Positions 8,186 through 13,996 of a stretch of 13,996 bases of DNA are shown here, one piece after another. Location: positions 1-13,996 of the forward strand of contig DMCJ01000197.1 of the NCBI GenBank assembly GCA_003446735.1, given 5' to 3'. A model generated the notes under the pieces. That model ran no database searches. It saw only the letters and a list, made by a program, of their open reading frames with translations, and was not told the DNA's origin. Position numbers and translations under genes: made by a program. The DNA comes from Lachnospiraceae bacterium. GTDB lineage: Bacteria > Bacillota > Clostridia > Lachnospirales > Lachnospiraceae. Numbering within the stretch: the first letter of the stretch is position 1; every line of letters starts with the position of its first letter.

Positions 8186-9922
8186 ATGAAAGAACTGATG
8201 CTTGGAAACAAAGCCGTTGCCAGGGGACTCTTTGAGGCCGGTGTGGAATTTATCTCTTCATATCCCGGAACACCCTCTACGGAGATCACTGAGGAGGCGG
8301 TAAAATACGACGAGATCTACTGCGAGTGGGCTCCGAATGAGAAGGTTGCCATGGAAGGCGCTTTTGGTGCCAGTGTAGCCGGCAGAAGAGCCTTTACCGC
8401 AATGAAACATGTCGGACTTAACGTGGCTGCGGACCCTTTATTTACAATGAGCTATACAGGCGTAAATGCGGGTCTTGTAATCGGTGTGGCCGATGATCCC
8501 GCCATGCATTCTTCTCAGAACGAGCAGGATTCCAGGCATTATGCGATAGCAAGCAAGGTTCCTATGCTTGAGCCTTCCGATTCAGCCGAATCGCTCGCAT
8601 TTGCAAAGCTTGCCTATGAGATATCCGAAGAATACGATACTCCCGTGATCTTAAAGATGTGTACGAGAGTCGCTCATTCCCAGTCTTTGGTTGAGACCTC
8701 CGAAAGACAGCTTCACAGAAAAGAATATGAAAAGAACATAGCAAAATACGTTATGATGCCCGGAAATGCGATAAAAAGGCATCCTTTCGTGGAAGAGAGA
8801 ACAAAAAAACTCATCGAATTTGCCGAAAAGAGCGATGTTAACAGAGTTGAATACTCATCTGACGGAAATGATGAGATCGGAATAATCACATCATCCACAT
8901 CTTATCAGTATGTCAAGGAAGTATTCGGCGATACCGTAAATGTATTAAAGCTCGGAATGGTAAATCCTCTTCCCGAAAAGAAGATCCTTGATTTTGCTTC
9001 GAAAGTAAAAGAGCTTTACGTTGTGGAAGAACTCGATCCCATATTTGAAGATCATTGCAAAAAGTTGGGCCTTAAGGTTCATGGAAAAGACCTGCTTCCT
9101 ATGTGCGGTGAGTTTTCACAGAATCTTATCGCAGGGGCGATGGGCAAAGAAGTTCCCGATTCTTTAAGCCTTGATGAAAATATCCCCGTAAGACCTCCCG
9201 TAATGTGTGCCGGATGTCCCCACAGAGGCCTTTTCTTTACATTAAAGAAAAACAGATGCACCGTGCTCGGTGATATAGGATGCTATACCTTAGGTGCCGT
9301 AGCTCCCTTATCTACCATAGAGACGACGCTTTGCATGGGAGCTTCGGTTTCATCCCTTCACGGCTTTAATAAGATGCTCGGGGATGAAAGCAGTGGTAAG
9401 ACGGTAGCTGTCATCGGAGATTCCACATTCATGCATTCCGGTATGACGGGACTAGCCAATATCTGCTATAACGGATCGGATTCGACCGTGATAATACTTG
9501 ACAATTCCATTACGGGTATGACGGGTCATCAGCAGAACCCCACTACCGGATACAATATAAAGGGCGATCCCGCAGGTAAGATCGATCTTGAAGCTTTATG
9601 TCGTTCCATGGGCATAAACAGAGTAGCTGTGGTAGATCCTTACGATCTTGCCGAGTGCGACAGGGTATTAAAGGAGGAACTTGCGGCAAAGGAGCCTTCG
9701 GTCATCATATCCAGACGTCCCTGTGCGCTTCTTAAGAATGTAAAGCACAATCCTCCGTACAGAGTTGACAGTGAGAAATGTAAGTCCTGTAAAGCATGTA
9801 TGCAGATCGGTTGTCCCGCTATTTCCATGAAGGATGGCAAGGCTGTCATCGACAGGACACAGTGCGTCGGATGTAATGTATGTAAGCAGCTTTGCAAATT
9901 TGATGCCATTAAAGAAGATTAA
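8186..9922 (+). CDS. iorA: Indolepyruvate ferredoxin oxidoreductase, alpha subunit
   Basis: This is the large subunit of the oxygen-sensitive enzyme that converts aryl-pyruvates plus CoA to aryl-acetyl-CoA, CO2 and reduced ferredoxin (EC 1.2.7.8). It has 578 residues. The N-terminal pyrimidine-binding domain includes SSYPGTPSTEI and EWAPNEKVAMEGAFGAS. The central part has the CAGCPHRG motif (C341, C344). The TPP-binding domain holds GDIGCYTLG near 362 and the GDS...N motif (D412, N440). The C-terminus carries two [4Fe-4S] sites: C532, C535, C538, C543 (CX2CX2CX4CP) and C560, C563, C566, C570. In the second site the usual Cys-Pro is Cys-Lys, a small departure. The start at 8186 has AAGGA 10 bases upstream, and iorB follows after 14 bases. 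Adjacent paaK and ACT genes support a role in aromatic amino acid or arylacetate metabolism. Other 2-oxoacids are possible substrates. Confidence 0.95.
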   Translation: MKELMLGNKAVARGLFEAGVEFISSYPGTPSTEITEEAVKYDEIYCEWAPNEKVAMEGAFGASVAGRRAFTAMKHVGLNVAADPLFTMSYTGVNAGLVIGVADDPAMHSSQNEQDSRHYAIASKVPMLEPSDSAESLAFAKLAYEISEEYDTPVILKMCTRVAHSQSLVETSERQLHRKEYEKNIAKYVMMPGNAIKRHPFVEERTKKLIEFAEKSDVNRVEYSSDGNDEIGIITSSTSYQYVKEVFGDTVNVLKLGMVNPLPEKKILDFASKVKELYVVEELDPIFEDHCKKLGLKVHGKDLLPMCGEFSQNLIAGAMGKEVPDSLSLDENIPVRPPVMCAGCPHRGLFFTLKKNRCTVLGDIGCYTLGAVAPLSTIETTLCMGASVSSLHGFNKMLGDESSGKTVAVIGDSTFMHSGMTGLANICYNGSDSTVIILDNSITGMTGHQQNPTTGYNIKGDPAGKIDLEALCRSMGINRVAVVDPYDLAECDRVLKEELAAKEPSVIISRRPCALLKNVKHNPPYRVDSEKCKSCKACMQIGCPAISMKDGKAVIDRTQCVGCNVCKQLCKFDAIKED

Positions 9923-9936
9923 GGAGAATATAAAGT

Positions 9937-10512
9937 ATGAAATCAGGAAATGTTATGATCGTCGGTGTAGGAGGACAGGGCAGTCTTCTTGCCAGTAAGC
10001 TTTTAGGCCATCTTCTTATAAAAAAAGGTTATGATGTAAAGGTATCCGAAGTTCACGGAATGAGCCAGAGAGGCGGAAGCGTTGTAACTTATGTTCGTTT
10101 CGGTGATAAGGTTAATTCTCCCGTTATCGATAAGGGAGGCGCCGATTATATAGTATCATTTGAGATCTTAGAAGCAGCGAGATGGATAAGTTATCTTAAA
10201 AAGGACGGACAGATCGTCACAAATACCCAGCAGATAGATCCCATGCCCGTTATAACGGGTGCGGCGCAGTATCCCGAAGATCTTACCGATAAGCTTAAGG
10301 CAACCGGTGTTAAGATCGATGCTATCGACTGTCTGTCGCTTGCCATAAAGGCAGGCAGCCCCAAGGCCGTTAACCTTGTTCTTTTGGGAAGACTTTCCCA
10401 TTATTTTGATATAGACGAGGCAGAGTGGATGAGCGCGATAGAAGAGTGCGTACCGCCTAAATTCCTGGAGCTTAACAAAAAGGCGTTCGCTCTCGGAAAG
10501 AACGCATTATAA
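9937..10512 (+). CDS. iorB: Indolepyruvate ferredoxin oxidoreductase, beta subunit
   Basis: This small subunit of 191 residues pairs with IorA. It is a single gamma-type domain of the 2-oxoacid:ferredoxin oxidoreductase superfamily, of typical IorB length. The glycine-rich nucleotide-like motif GVGGQGSLLASKLLG lies at about 11-25. The segment VSEVHGMSQRGGSVVTYVRFG follows and is highly characteristic of the family. No cysteine cluster is present, as expected, because the Fe-S clusters are in IorA. The AAGGAG ribosome binding site at 9921-9926 overlaps the iorA stop. That and the 14-base gap support co-expression in equal amounts. Base composition and codon use look like its neighbours. The gene ends 32 bases before paaK. 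Confidence 0.94.
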   Translation: MKSGNVMIVGVGGQGSLLASKLLGHLLIKKGYDVKVSEVHGMSQRGGSVVTYVRFGDKVNSPVIDKGGADYIVSFEILEAARWISYLKKDGQIVTNTQQIDPMPVITGAAQYPEDLTDKLKATGVKIDAIDCLSLAIKAGSPKAVNLVLLGRLSHYFDIDEAEWMSAIEECVPPKFLELNKKAFALGKNAL

Positions 10513-10544
10513 AGAACTTATAAATTTCAGGAGAGGTTTATTAA

Positions 10545-11858
10545 ATGAGTGAAACTGCAGAAAAGTATTTTCAAAAGGAGATAGAATGTGCTCCGATCGA
10601 AAAGATAAGGGCTATCCAGGATGAAAAGCTTGTCAAACAGGTTAAGCATGTATGGGATAATGTTCCTTATTACAGGAAAAAAATGGAAGAAAAAGGAGTT
10701 ACTCCCGATGATATAAAAGGGCGTGACGATCTTTACAAGCTTCCGTTCTTAAGCAAGGAAGATCTTCGTGAAACATATCCCGACGGACTTCTTGCCGTAC
10801 CTAAAAAGGATTGTGTCCGCATACATTCCACATCGGGTACTACAGGAAAGAGAGTCATTGCATTCTATACCCAGCATGATATCGATCTTTGGGACGAATG
10901 CTGCGCAAGAGCGATCTGCGCCGCAGGCGGAACTCAGGATGATGTTGTTCAGGTTTCATACGGATTCGGCTTATTTACCGGCGGTGCCGGCTTAAACGGC
11001 GGTTCTCATAAATTAGGATGCCTTACAGTCCCCATTTCAAGCGGAAATACTGACAGACAGATAATGTTCATGAAGGATCTTAACGCTACGATCCTTTGCT
11101 GTACGCCTTCTTATGCGGCATATCTTGCCGAATCTCTTAAAGAGAGAGGTTTTTCACCCGAAGATATCCCGCTTAAAGCCGGAATATTCGGCGCAGAGGC
11201 CTGGAGCGAGGAAATGAGAGCCGATATCGAGAAGAATCTCGGTATAAAGGCCTTTGATATATATGGTCTTACAGAGCTTTCCGGCCCCGGCGTATCCTTT
11301 GAATGCAGCGAACAGTCCGGAATGCATATTAATGAAGATCATTTTATTGCAGAGATAGTAGATCCCGATACCGGTGAAGTCCTTCCCGATGATACCGACG
11401 GTGAGCTTGTATTTACTGCTATCGATAAGGAAGCTTTCCCGATGATGAGATACAGGACTCATGATATCTGCCGTCTTACGAGAAAGAAATGTTCATGCGG
11501 CAGGACATTCATCAAGATGGAGAAGCCTAAGGGAAGAAGCGATGATATGCTCATCATCCGCGGAGTAAACGTATTCCCTTCACAGATCGAAGCCGTTCTT
11601 CTTAACAACGGTTATCAGGCAAATTACCAGATCATCGTTGGAAGAGAGAATAATACCGATACATTCGATATCAAGGTAGAGATGACTCCCGAGATGTTCA
11701 CCGATAATATGGGTGAGATCGAAAAGAGACAGAAGAAGATCGTTGAAGGTCTTAAGAATATGCTTGGAATAAAGGCAAATGTGATCCTTGTTTCTCCTAA
11801 GTCCATTACAAGAAGCGAGGGCAAAGCAGTAAGAGTAATAGATACCAGGAAGATATGA
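10545..11858 (+). CDS. paaK: Phenylacetate-CoA ligase (arylacetate-CoA ligase)
   Basis: This cytosolic adenylate-forming enzyme joins phenylacetate or a related arylacetate to CoA using ATP (EC 6.2.1.30). At 437 residues it matches the usual PaaK length (about 430-440). The ATP-binding P-loop STSGTTGK is at 95-102 and the AMP-binding motif YGLTE at 240-244. The hinge region has GRSDDMLIIRGVNVFPSQIE, a strong PaaK signature, and the C-terminal lid domain follows. C254, H261, C316 and C318 (FEC...GMH...CSCGRT) form a possible zinc site of the kind seen in some anaerobe PaaK proteins; this is inference. AGGAGAGG precedes the ATG by 8 bases. The position directly after iorAB suggests that it uses or makes the same aryl-acetyl-CoA. 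Run in the ATP-forming direction it could conserve energy from aromatic amino acid fermentation. Run forwards it would activate arylacetates for reductive carboxylation. The exact substrate is unknown. Confidence 0.93.
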   Translation: MSETAEKYFQKEIECAPIEKIRAIQDEKLVKQVKHVWDNVPYYRKKMEEKGVTPDDIKGRDDLYKLPFLSKEDLRETYPDGLLAVPKKDCVRIHSTSGTTGKRVIAFYTQHDIDLWDECCARAICAAGGTQDDVVQVSYGFGLFTGGAGLNGGSHKLGCLTVPISSGNTDRQIMFMKDLNATILCCTPSYAAYLAESLKERGFSPEDIPLKAGIFGAEAWSEEMRADIEKNLGIKAFDIYGLTELSGPGVSFECSEQSGMHINEDHFIAEIVDPDTGEVLPDDTDGELVFTAIDKEAFPMMRYRTHDICRLTRKKCSCGRTFIKMEKPKGRSDDMLIIRGVNVFPSQIEAVLLNNGYQANYQIIVGRENNTDTFDIKVEMTPEMFTDNMGEIEKRQKKIVEGLKNMLGIKANVILVSPKSITRSEGKAVRVIDTRKI

Positions 11859-11872
11859 TTTTCTGATTTAAA

Positions 11873-11880
11873 AAGGAGGT
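11873..11880 (+). promoter_or_regulatory. Strong ribosome binding site of the ACT-domain gene
   Basis: AAGGAGGT is a full match to the anti-Shine-Dalgarno core, 7 bases before the ATG at 11888. It predicts strong translation of this small gene compared with its neighbours. Confidence 0.75.
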
Positions 11881-11887
11881 TATTTAT

Positions 11888-12313
11888 ATGAGTATGAAAC
11901 AGCTTTCCGTATTTTTAGAGAATAAACCCGGCACACTTGCAACTCTTACCGACGCGATCAAAAAGACTGACGTCAATATACGTGCCATTACTATGAGTGA
12001 GACCAGTGAATTCGGTATAACGAGAATGATAGTTGATGACACATATAAAGTCGTATCATTCCTGAAGGACGAAGGTTTTGTCTGCTCGGTCAATCCCGTT
12101 GTTGTCGTTAAGGTTTCCGATGAACCCGGCGCTATTGGAAAAGTGGCCAGAGTTCTTGCGGATAATGAGATAAATCTTGAATATATGTATGCATCGCTTA
12201 ATACCCGTGATGTAAAAGACGGATATTTTGTTTTCAGGGTATCCGATGATGTAAAGGCAGAGAAGGTACTTAGAGCAGCAAAGATCAATGTAGTTTCAGG
12301 CGATATGGAATAA
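11888..12313 (+). CDS. Tandem ACT-domain protein, likely amino acid sensor
   Basis: This small protein of 141 residues consists of two ACT domains and nothing else. The first spans about 4-70 and begins with QLSVFLENKPGTLATLTDAI; the second spans about 73-137 and contains VVVVKVSDEPGAIGKVARVL. Both have the PG turn after the first strand (NKPGTL and DEPGAI) that forms the ligand-binding loop. ACT domains bind amino acids or related small molecules and control linked enzymes. A stand-alone ACT protein next to iorAB and paaK is a recurring arrangement in anaerobes and archaea (from memory), so it probably senses an aromatic amino acid or arylacetate. Its target enzyme cannot be deduced here. 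No DNA-binding domain is present, so it would act through protein contacts. The gene follows paaK by 29 bases and precedes the kinase by 17. Confidence 0.9.
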   Translation: MSMKQLSVFLENKPGTLATLTDAIKKTDVNIRAITMSETSEFGITRMIVDDTYKVVSFLKDEGFVCSVNPVVVVKVSDEPGAIGKVARVLADNEINLEYMYASLNTRDVKDGYFVFRVSDDVKAEKVLRAAKINVVSGDME

Positions 12314-12330
12314 GAAGGGAGGGCTTAGTC

Positions 12331-12951
12331 ATGAATACTATAATAACAATAGGACGTCAATACGGATCCGGAGGAAAAGAGATAGCCTCAATCCTGTCAA
12401 AAGAGCTTGATATTCCGTTTTATGATAAGGATCTTATTACAAGAGCCGCAAAAGATTCAGGCTTTTGCGAGGAAATGATACAGTTTCATGATGAGCGCCC
12501 GACTAACAGTTTCCTTTACAACCTTGTAATGGATACATATTCTTTTGGCTATAATTCGGCTACGATGATGGATATGCCCATAAGCCAGAGAGTATTTTTA
12601 GCACAGTTTGATGCCATAAAGAAGATAGCAGACGAAGGTCCCTGCGTTATAGTAGGAAGATGTGCCGATTATGCACTTGCCGATTATAAGAATGCGGTCC
12701 ATATCTTCATTCATGCAGATGAGGCAAGTAAGATCGAACGTCTCATGAAGAAATATGATCTTACAGAGCAAAAAGCCAGAGATGCAATGATCAAAAAGGA
12801 CCGTCAGCGCCAGAGCTATTATAATTATTATTCATCCAAAAAGTGGGGAAGGGCCGATTCCTATGACCTTACCTTAAACTCAGCTAAGCTCGGTATAGAG
12901 GGAACGGTAAAGCTAATAAAGGATTATGTGCTTAAATTTGAAGAAAAATAG
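12331..12951 (+). CDS. Cytidylate kinase-like family protein
   Basis: This is a P-loop nucleotide kinase of the cytidylate kinase-like family (Cytidylate_kin2), 206 residues long. The N-terminus holds the phosphate-binding loop GRQYGSGGKEIA at 8-19. It is followed by the family-typical FYDKDLI and later VIVGRCADYAL. The lid-type arginines may lie in the KKDRQRQSYYNYYSSKKWG segment around 153-171, which is rich in basic and aromatic residues. It differs from true CMP kinase (Cmk), whose signature regions I do not see, so CMP as substrate is not shown. Members of this family are common in clostridia and their real substrates are mostly unknown. GGGAGGG lies 7 bases upstream of the ATG. The position just after the ACT gene may be a conserved association; whether the two are functionally connected is unknown. 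No signal peptide or membrane helix is present. Confidence 0.9.
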   Translation: MNTIITIGRQYGSGGKEIASILSKELDIPFYDKDLITRAAKDSGFCEEMIQFHDERPTNSFLYNLVMDTYSFGYNSATMMDMPISQRVFLAQFDAIKKIADEGPCVIVGRCADYALADYKNAVHIFIHADEASKIERLMKKYDLTEQKARDAMIKKDRQRQSYYNYYSSKKWGRADSYDLTLNSAKLGIEGTVKLIKDYVLKFEEK

Positions 12952-12959
12952 GGGATATT

Positions 12960-13970
12960 ATGAAAAAAGAAGCTGTACTTAAGGACTTAAACAGAGTTGG
13001 TGTTAAATATTTTATAGGTGCGATCGTTATAGGTCTTGTCCAGATATTGGGTTCGCTTCTTATAAAAGTCGCATTTCCCGGCATCTCAGATGATACGGAA
13101 ATTGATCTTTCATTTATTCTTATAATTCTTTCCGTTGATCTTATAGGCTTTCCGGTGCTTTATATGCTTTTAAGAAAAGACAGAAGCTGGGAGAGCAGGC
13201 CTGATGAAAAATTCGGTTTTCTTAATTTTATTCAGTTTTTCTGCATTTGTTATCTGGCCATGTTCGCCGGGGCTATGATAGGTAACTTTATTTCGACCAT
13301 ACTTACCGGATCAAACGCCAATGCAGCCACTTCACTCATTTTAGGCTCTTCAAACCTGTTTTTAAGAGAGCTTGCAGTCGGCATTATGGCTCCGATATTT
13401 GAGGAACTGATATTCAGAAAGCTTCTCATAGATCATCTTGCATTCAGAGGCAAATATTTTGCCATGTTCACATCGGCTGCATTTTTTGCACTTTTTCACG
13501 GAAATTTCTCCCAGTTCTTTTATACATTCGGACTCGGACTTATTTTCGCCTTCATTTACATTAAAACAGGCCGCATACGTTATTCAATAATATATCATAT
13601 GATAATCAATTCGTTTTCATCTGTTATATATGTGTGGATAATAAAGAATGCCTTCGGAAATGATATAACGGCTGAAGAATTAAGCAATATGCCTGCACTT
13701 ATAGAAAAAAGCGGAGGGGTCAATTCCGGTATCATCTTTGTAAGTCTGTATGGACTTATGCTCATGGGACTTGCCGGACTCGGCCTTTTGGCGATCATTT
13801 TAAATCTGTGTCTTAATAAAAATTTCCTTGTTAAGGAAGACGGTGATCTAAATGAGATCATCAAAGGTAAGGAAGCTTTTAAGGCTTTCTTTACAAGTTA
13901 CGGTTATTGGTTATTCATAATCGTATGTATCGGAATATTTATATTCCAGTTTGTAAATGCCGTAAATTAG
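12960..13970 (+). CDS. CPBP family intramembrane glutamic endopeptidase
   Basis: This polytopic membrane protein has 336 residues and about seven or eight hydrophobic segments, including 16-36, 50-70, 92-113 and a last one near 312-333. The CPBP (Rce1-like, Abi) protease motifs are complete: EELIFR at 148-153 (E148, E149, R153), FHGN at 179-182 (H180, N182) and HMIIN at 213-217 (H213, N217). These form the active site of the CAAX-protease family within the membrane. Substrates are unknown; bacterial members are linked to membrane protein processing or self-immunity to peptides, but no bacteriocin gene is nearby. The start has AGGGGA overlapping the kinase stop, and only 8 bases separate the genes, so they are likely co-transcribed. 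The remaining 26 bases of the window after the stop contain no recognisable terminator. Confidence 0.92.
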   Translation: MKKEAVLKDLNRVGVKYFIGAIVIGLVQILGSLLIKVAFPGISDDTEIDLSFILIILSVDLIGFPVLYMLLRKDRSWESRPDEKFGFLNFIQFFCICYLAMFAGAMIGNFISTILTGSNANAATSLILGSSNLFLRELAVGIMAPIFEELIFRKLLIDHLAFRGKYFAMFTSAAFFALFHGNFSQFFYTFGLGLIFAFIYIKTGRIRYSIIYHMIINSFSSVIYVWIIKNAFGNDITAEELSNMPALIEKSGGVNSGIIFVSLYGLMLMGLAGLGLLAIILNLCLNKNFLVKEDGDLNEIIKGKEAFKAFFTSYGYWLFIIVCIGIFIFQFVNAVN

Positions 13971-13996
13971 CGTATTTTCGGGGATTTTAAGGCCGG

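Noticed and set aside
10246..10259. Perfect 14-base palindrome CCCGTTATAACGGG
   Set aside because: It lies inside iorB and encodes ordinary residues. About one perfect 14-base palindrome is expected by chance in a window this size, and no second copy was noticed.
11884..12288. Antisense open frame of 134 codons opposite the ACT gene
   Set aside because: Its composition (Ser/Thr/Ile rich) is typical of the reverse complement of a real gene, and the + strand frame has two clear ACT domains and a full ribosome binding site.
12960..13970. CPBP protease as a bacteriocin immunity or phage-defence gene
   Set aside because: No bacteriocin precursor, transporter, toxin or defence gene is nearby, so the context gives no support beyond the general family annotation.

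Overview
This window looks like chromosomal DNA from a Gram-positive anaerobe of the Clostridia, most likely a Lachnospiraceae (Butyrivibrio-like) gut or rumen organism. The evidence is moderate GC (roughly 40-45% by eye), strong AAGGAGG-type ribosome binding sites, very tight same-strand gene packing, a ferredoxin-dependent 2-oxoacid oxidoreductase, and the protein families present. The family assignment is inference. All twelve genes lie on the + strand. The longest stretch without a gene is 79 bases. I saw no RNA genes, mobile elements, CRISPR arrays or phage genes.

Region 1 (1-3437) is a chaperone cassette: the 3' part of a tetratricopeptide-repeat (TPR) protein with a cysteine cluster, then an Hsp70 of the HscC type, then a small acidic protein of unknown function. 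Consecutive genes overlap by one to four bases, which suggests translational coupling. No J-domain or GrpE gene is visible. The TPR reading frame is open at the left edge, so the partner J-protein may lie upstream or form its missing N-terminus.

Region 2 (3438-8166) starts with the only convincing promoter in the window (TTGTTT, 17 bases, TAAAAT with an extended -10 TG). It then runs through a DUF1015 protein, a glycogen branching enzyme (GlgB) with an unusual charged coiled-coil tail, and a small MscS-type mechanosensitive channel. These three genes overlap one another.

Region 3 (8186-12313) is an arylacetate/aryl-pyruvate module: indolepyruvate:ferredoxin oxidoreductase subunits IorA and IorB, a phenylacetate-CoA ligase (PaaK), and a tandem ACT-domain protein that probably senses an amino acid. 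Together they can interconvert aryl-pyruvates, aryl-acetyl-CoA and aryl-acetates, linked to ferredoxin and ATP. In an anaerobe this could be aromatic amino acid fermentation or, in reverse, amino acid synthesis from arylacetates.

Region 4 (12331-13970) holds a cytidylate-kinase-like nucleotide kinase and a CPBP-family membrane protease with all three expected active-site motifs. No intrinsic terminator is visible between 3517 and 13970, and gaps never exceed 32 bases, so regions 2-4 could be one long transcript, although unrelated functions make internal promoters plausible.

Most of the window consists of recognisable families. The least explained parts are the TPR/HscC/small-protein cassette, the cysteine cluster in the TPR protein, and the GlgB tail.
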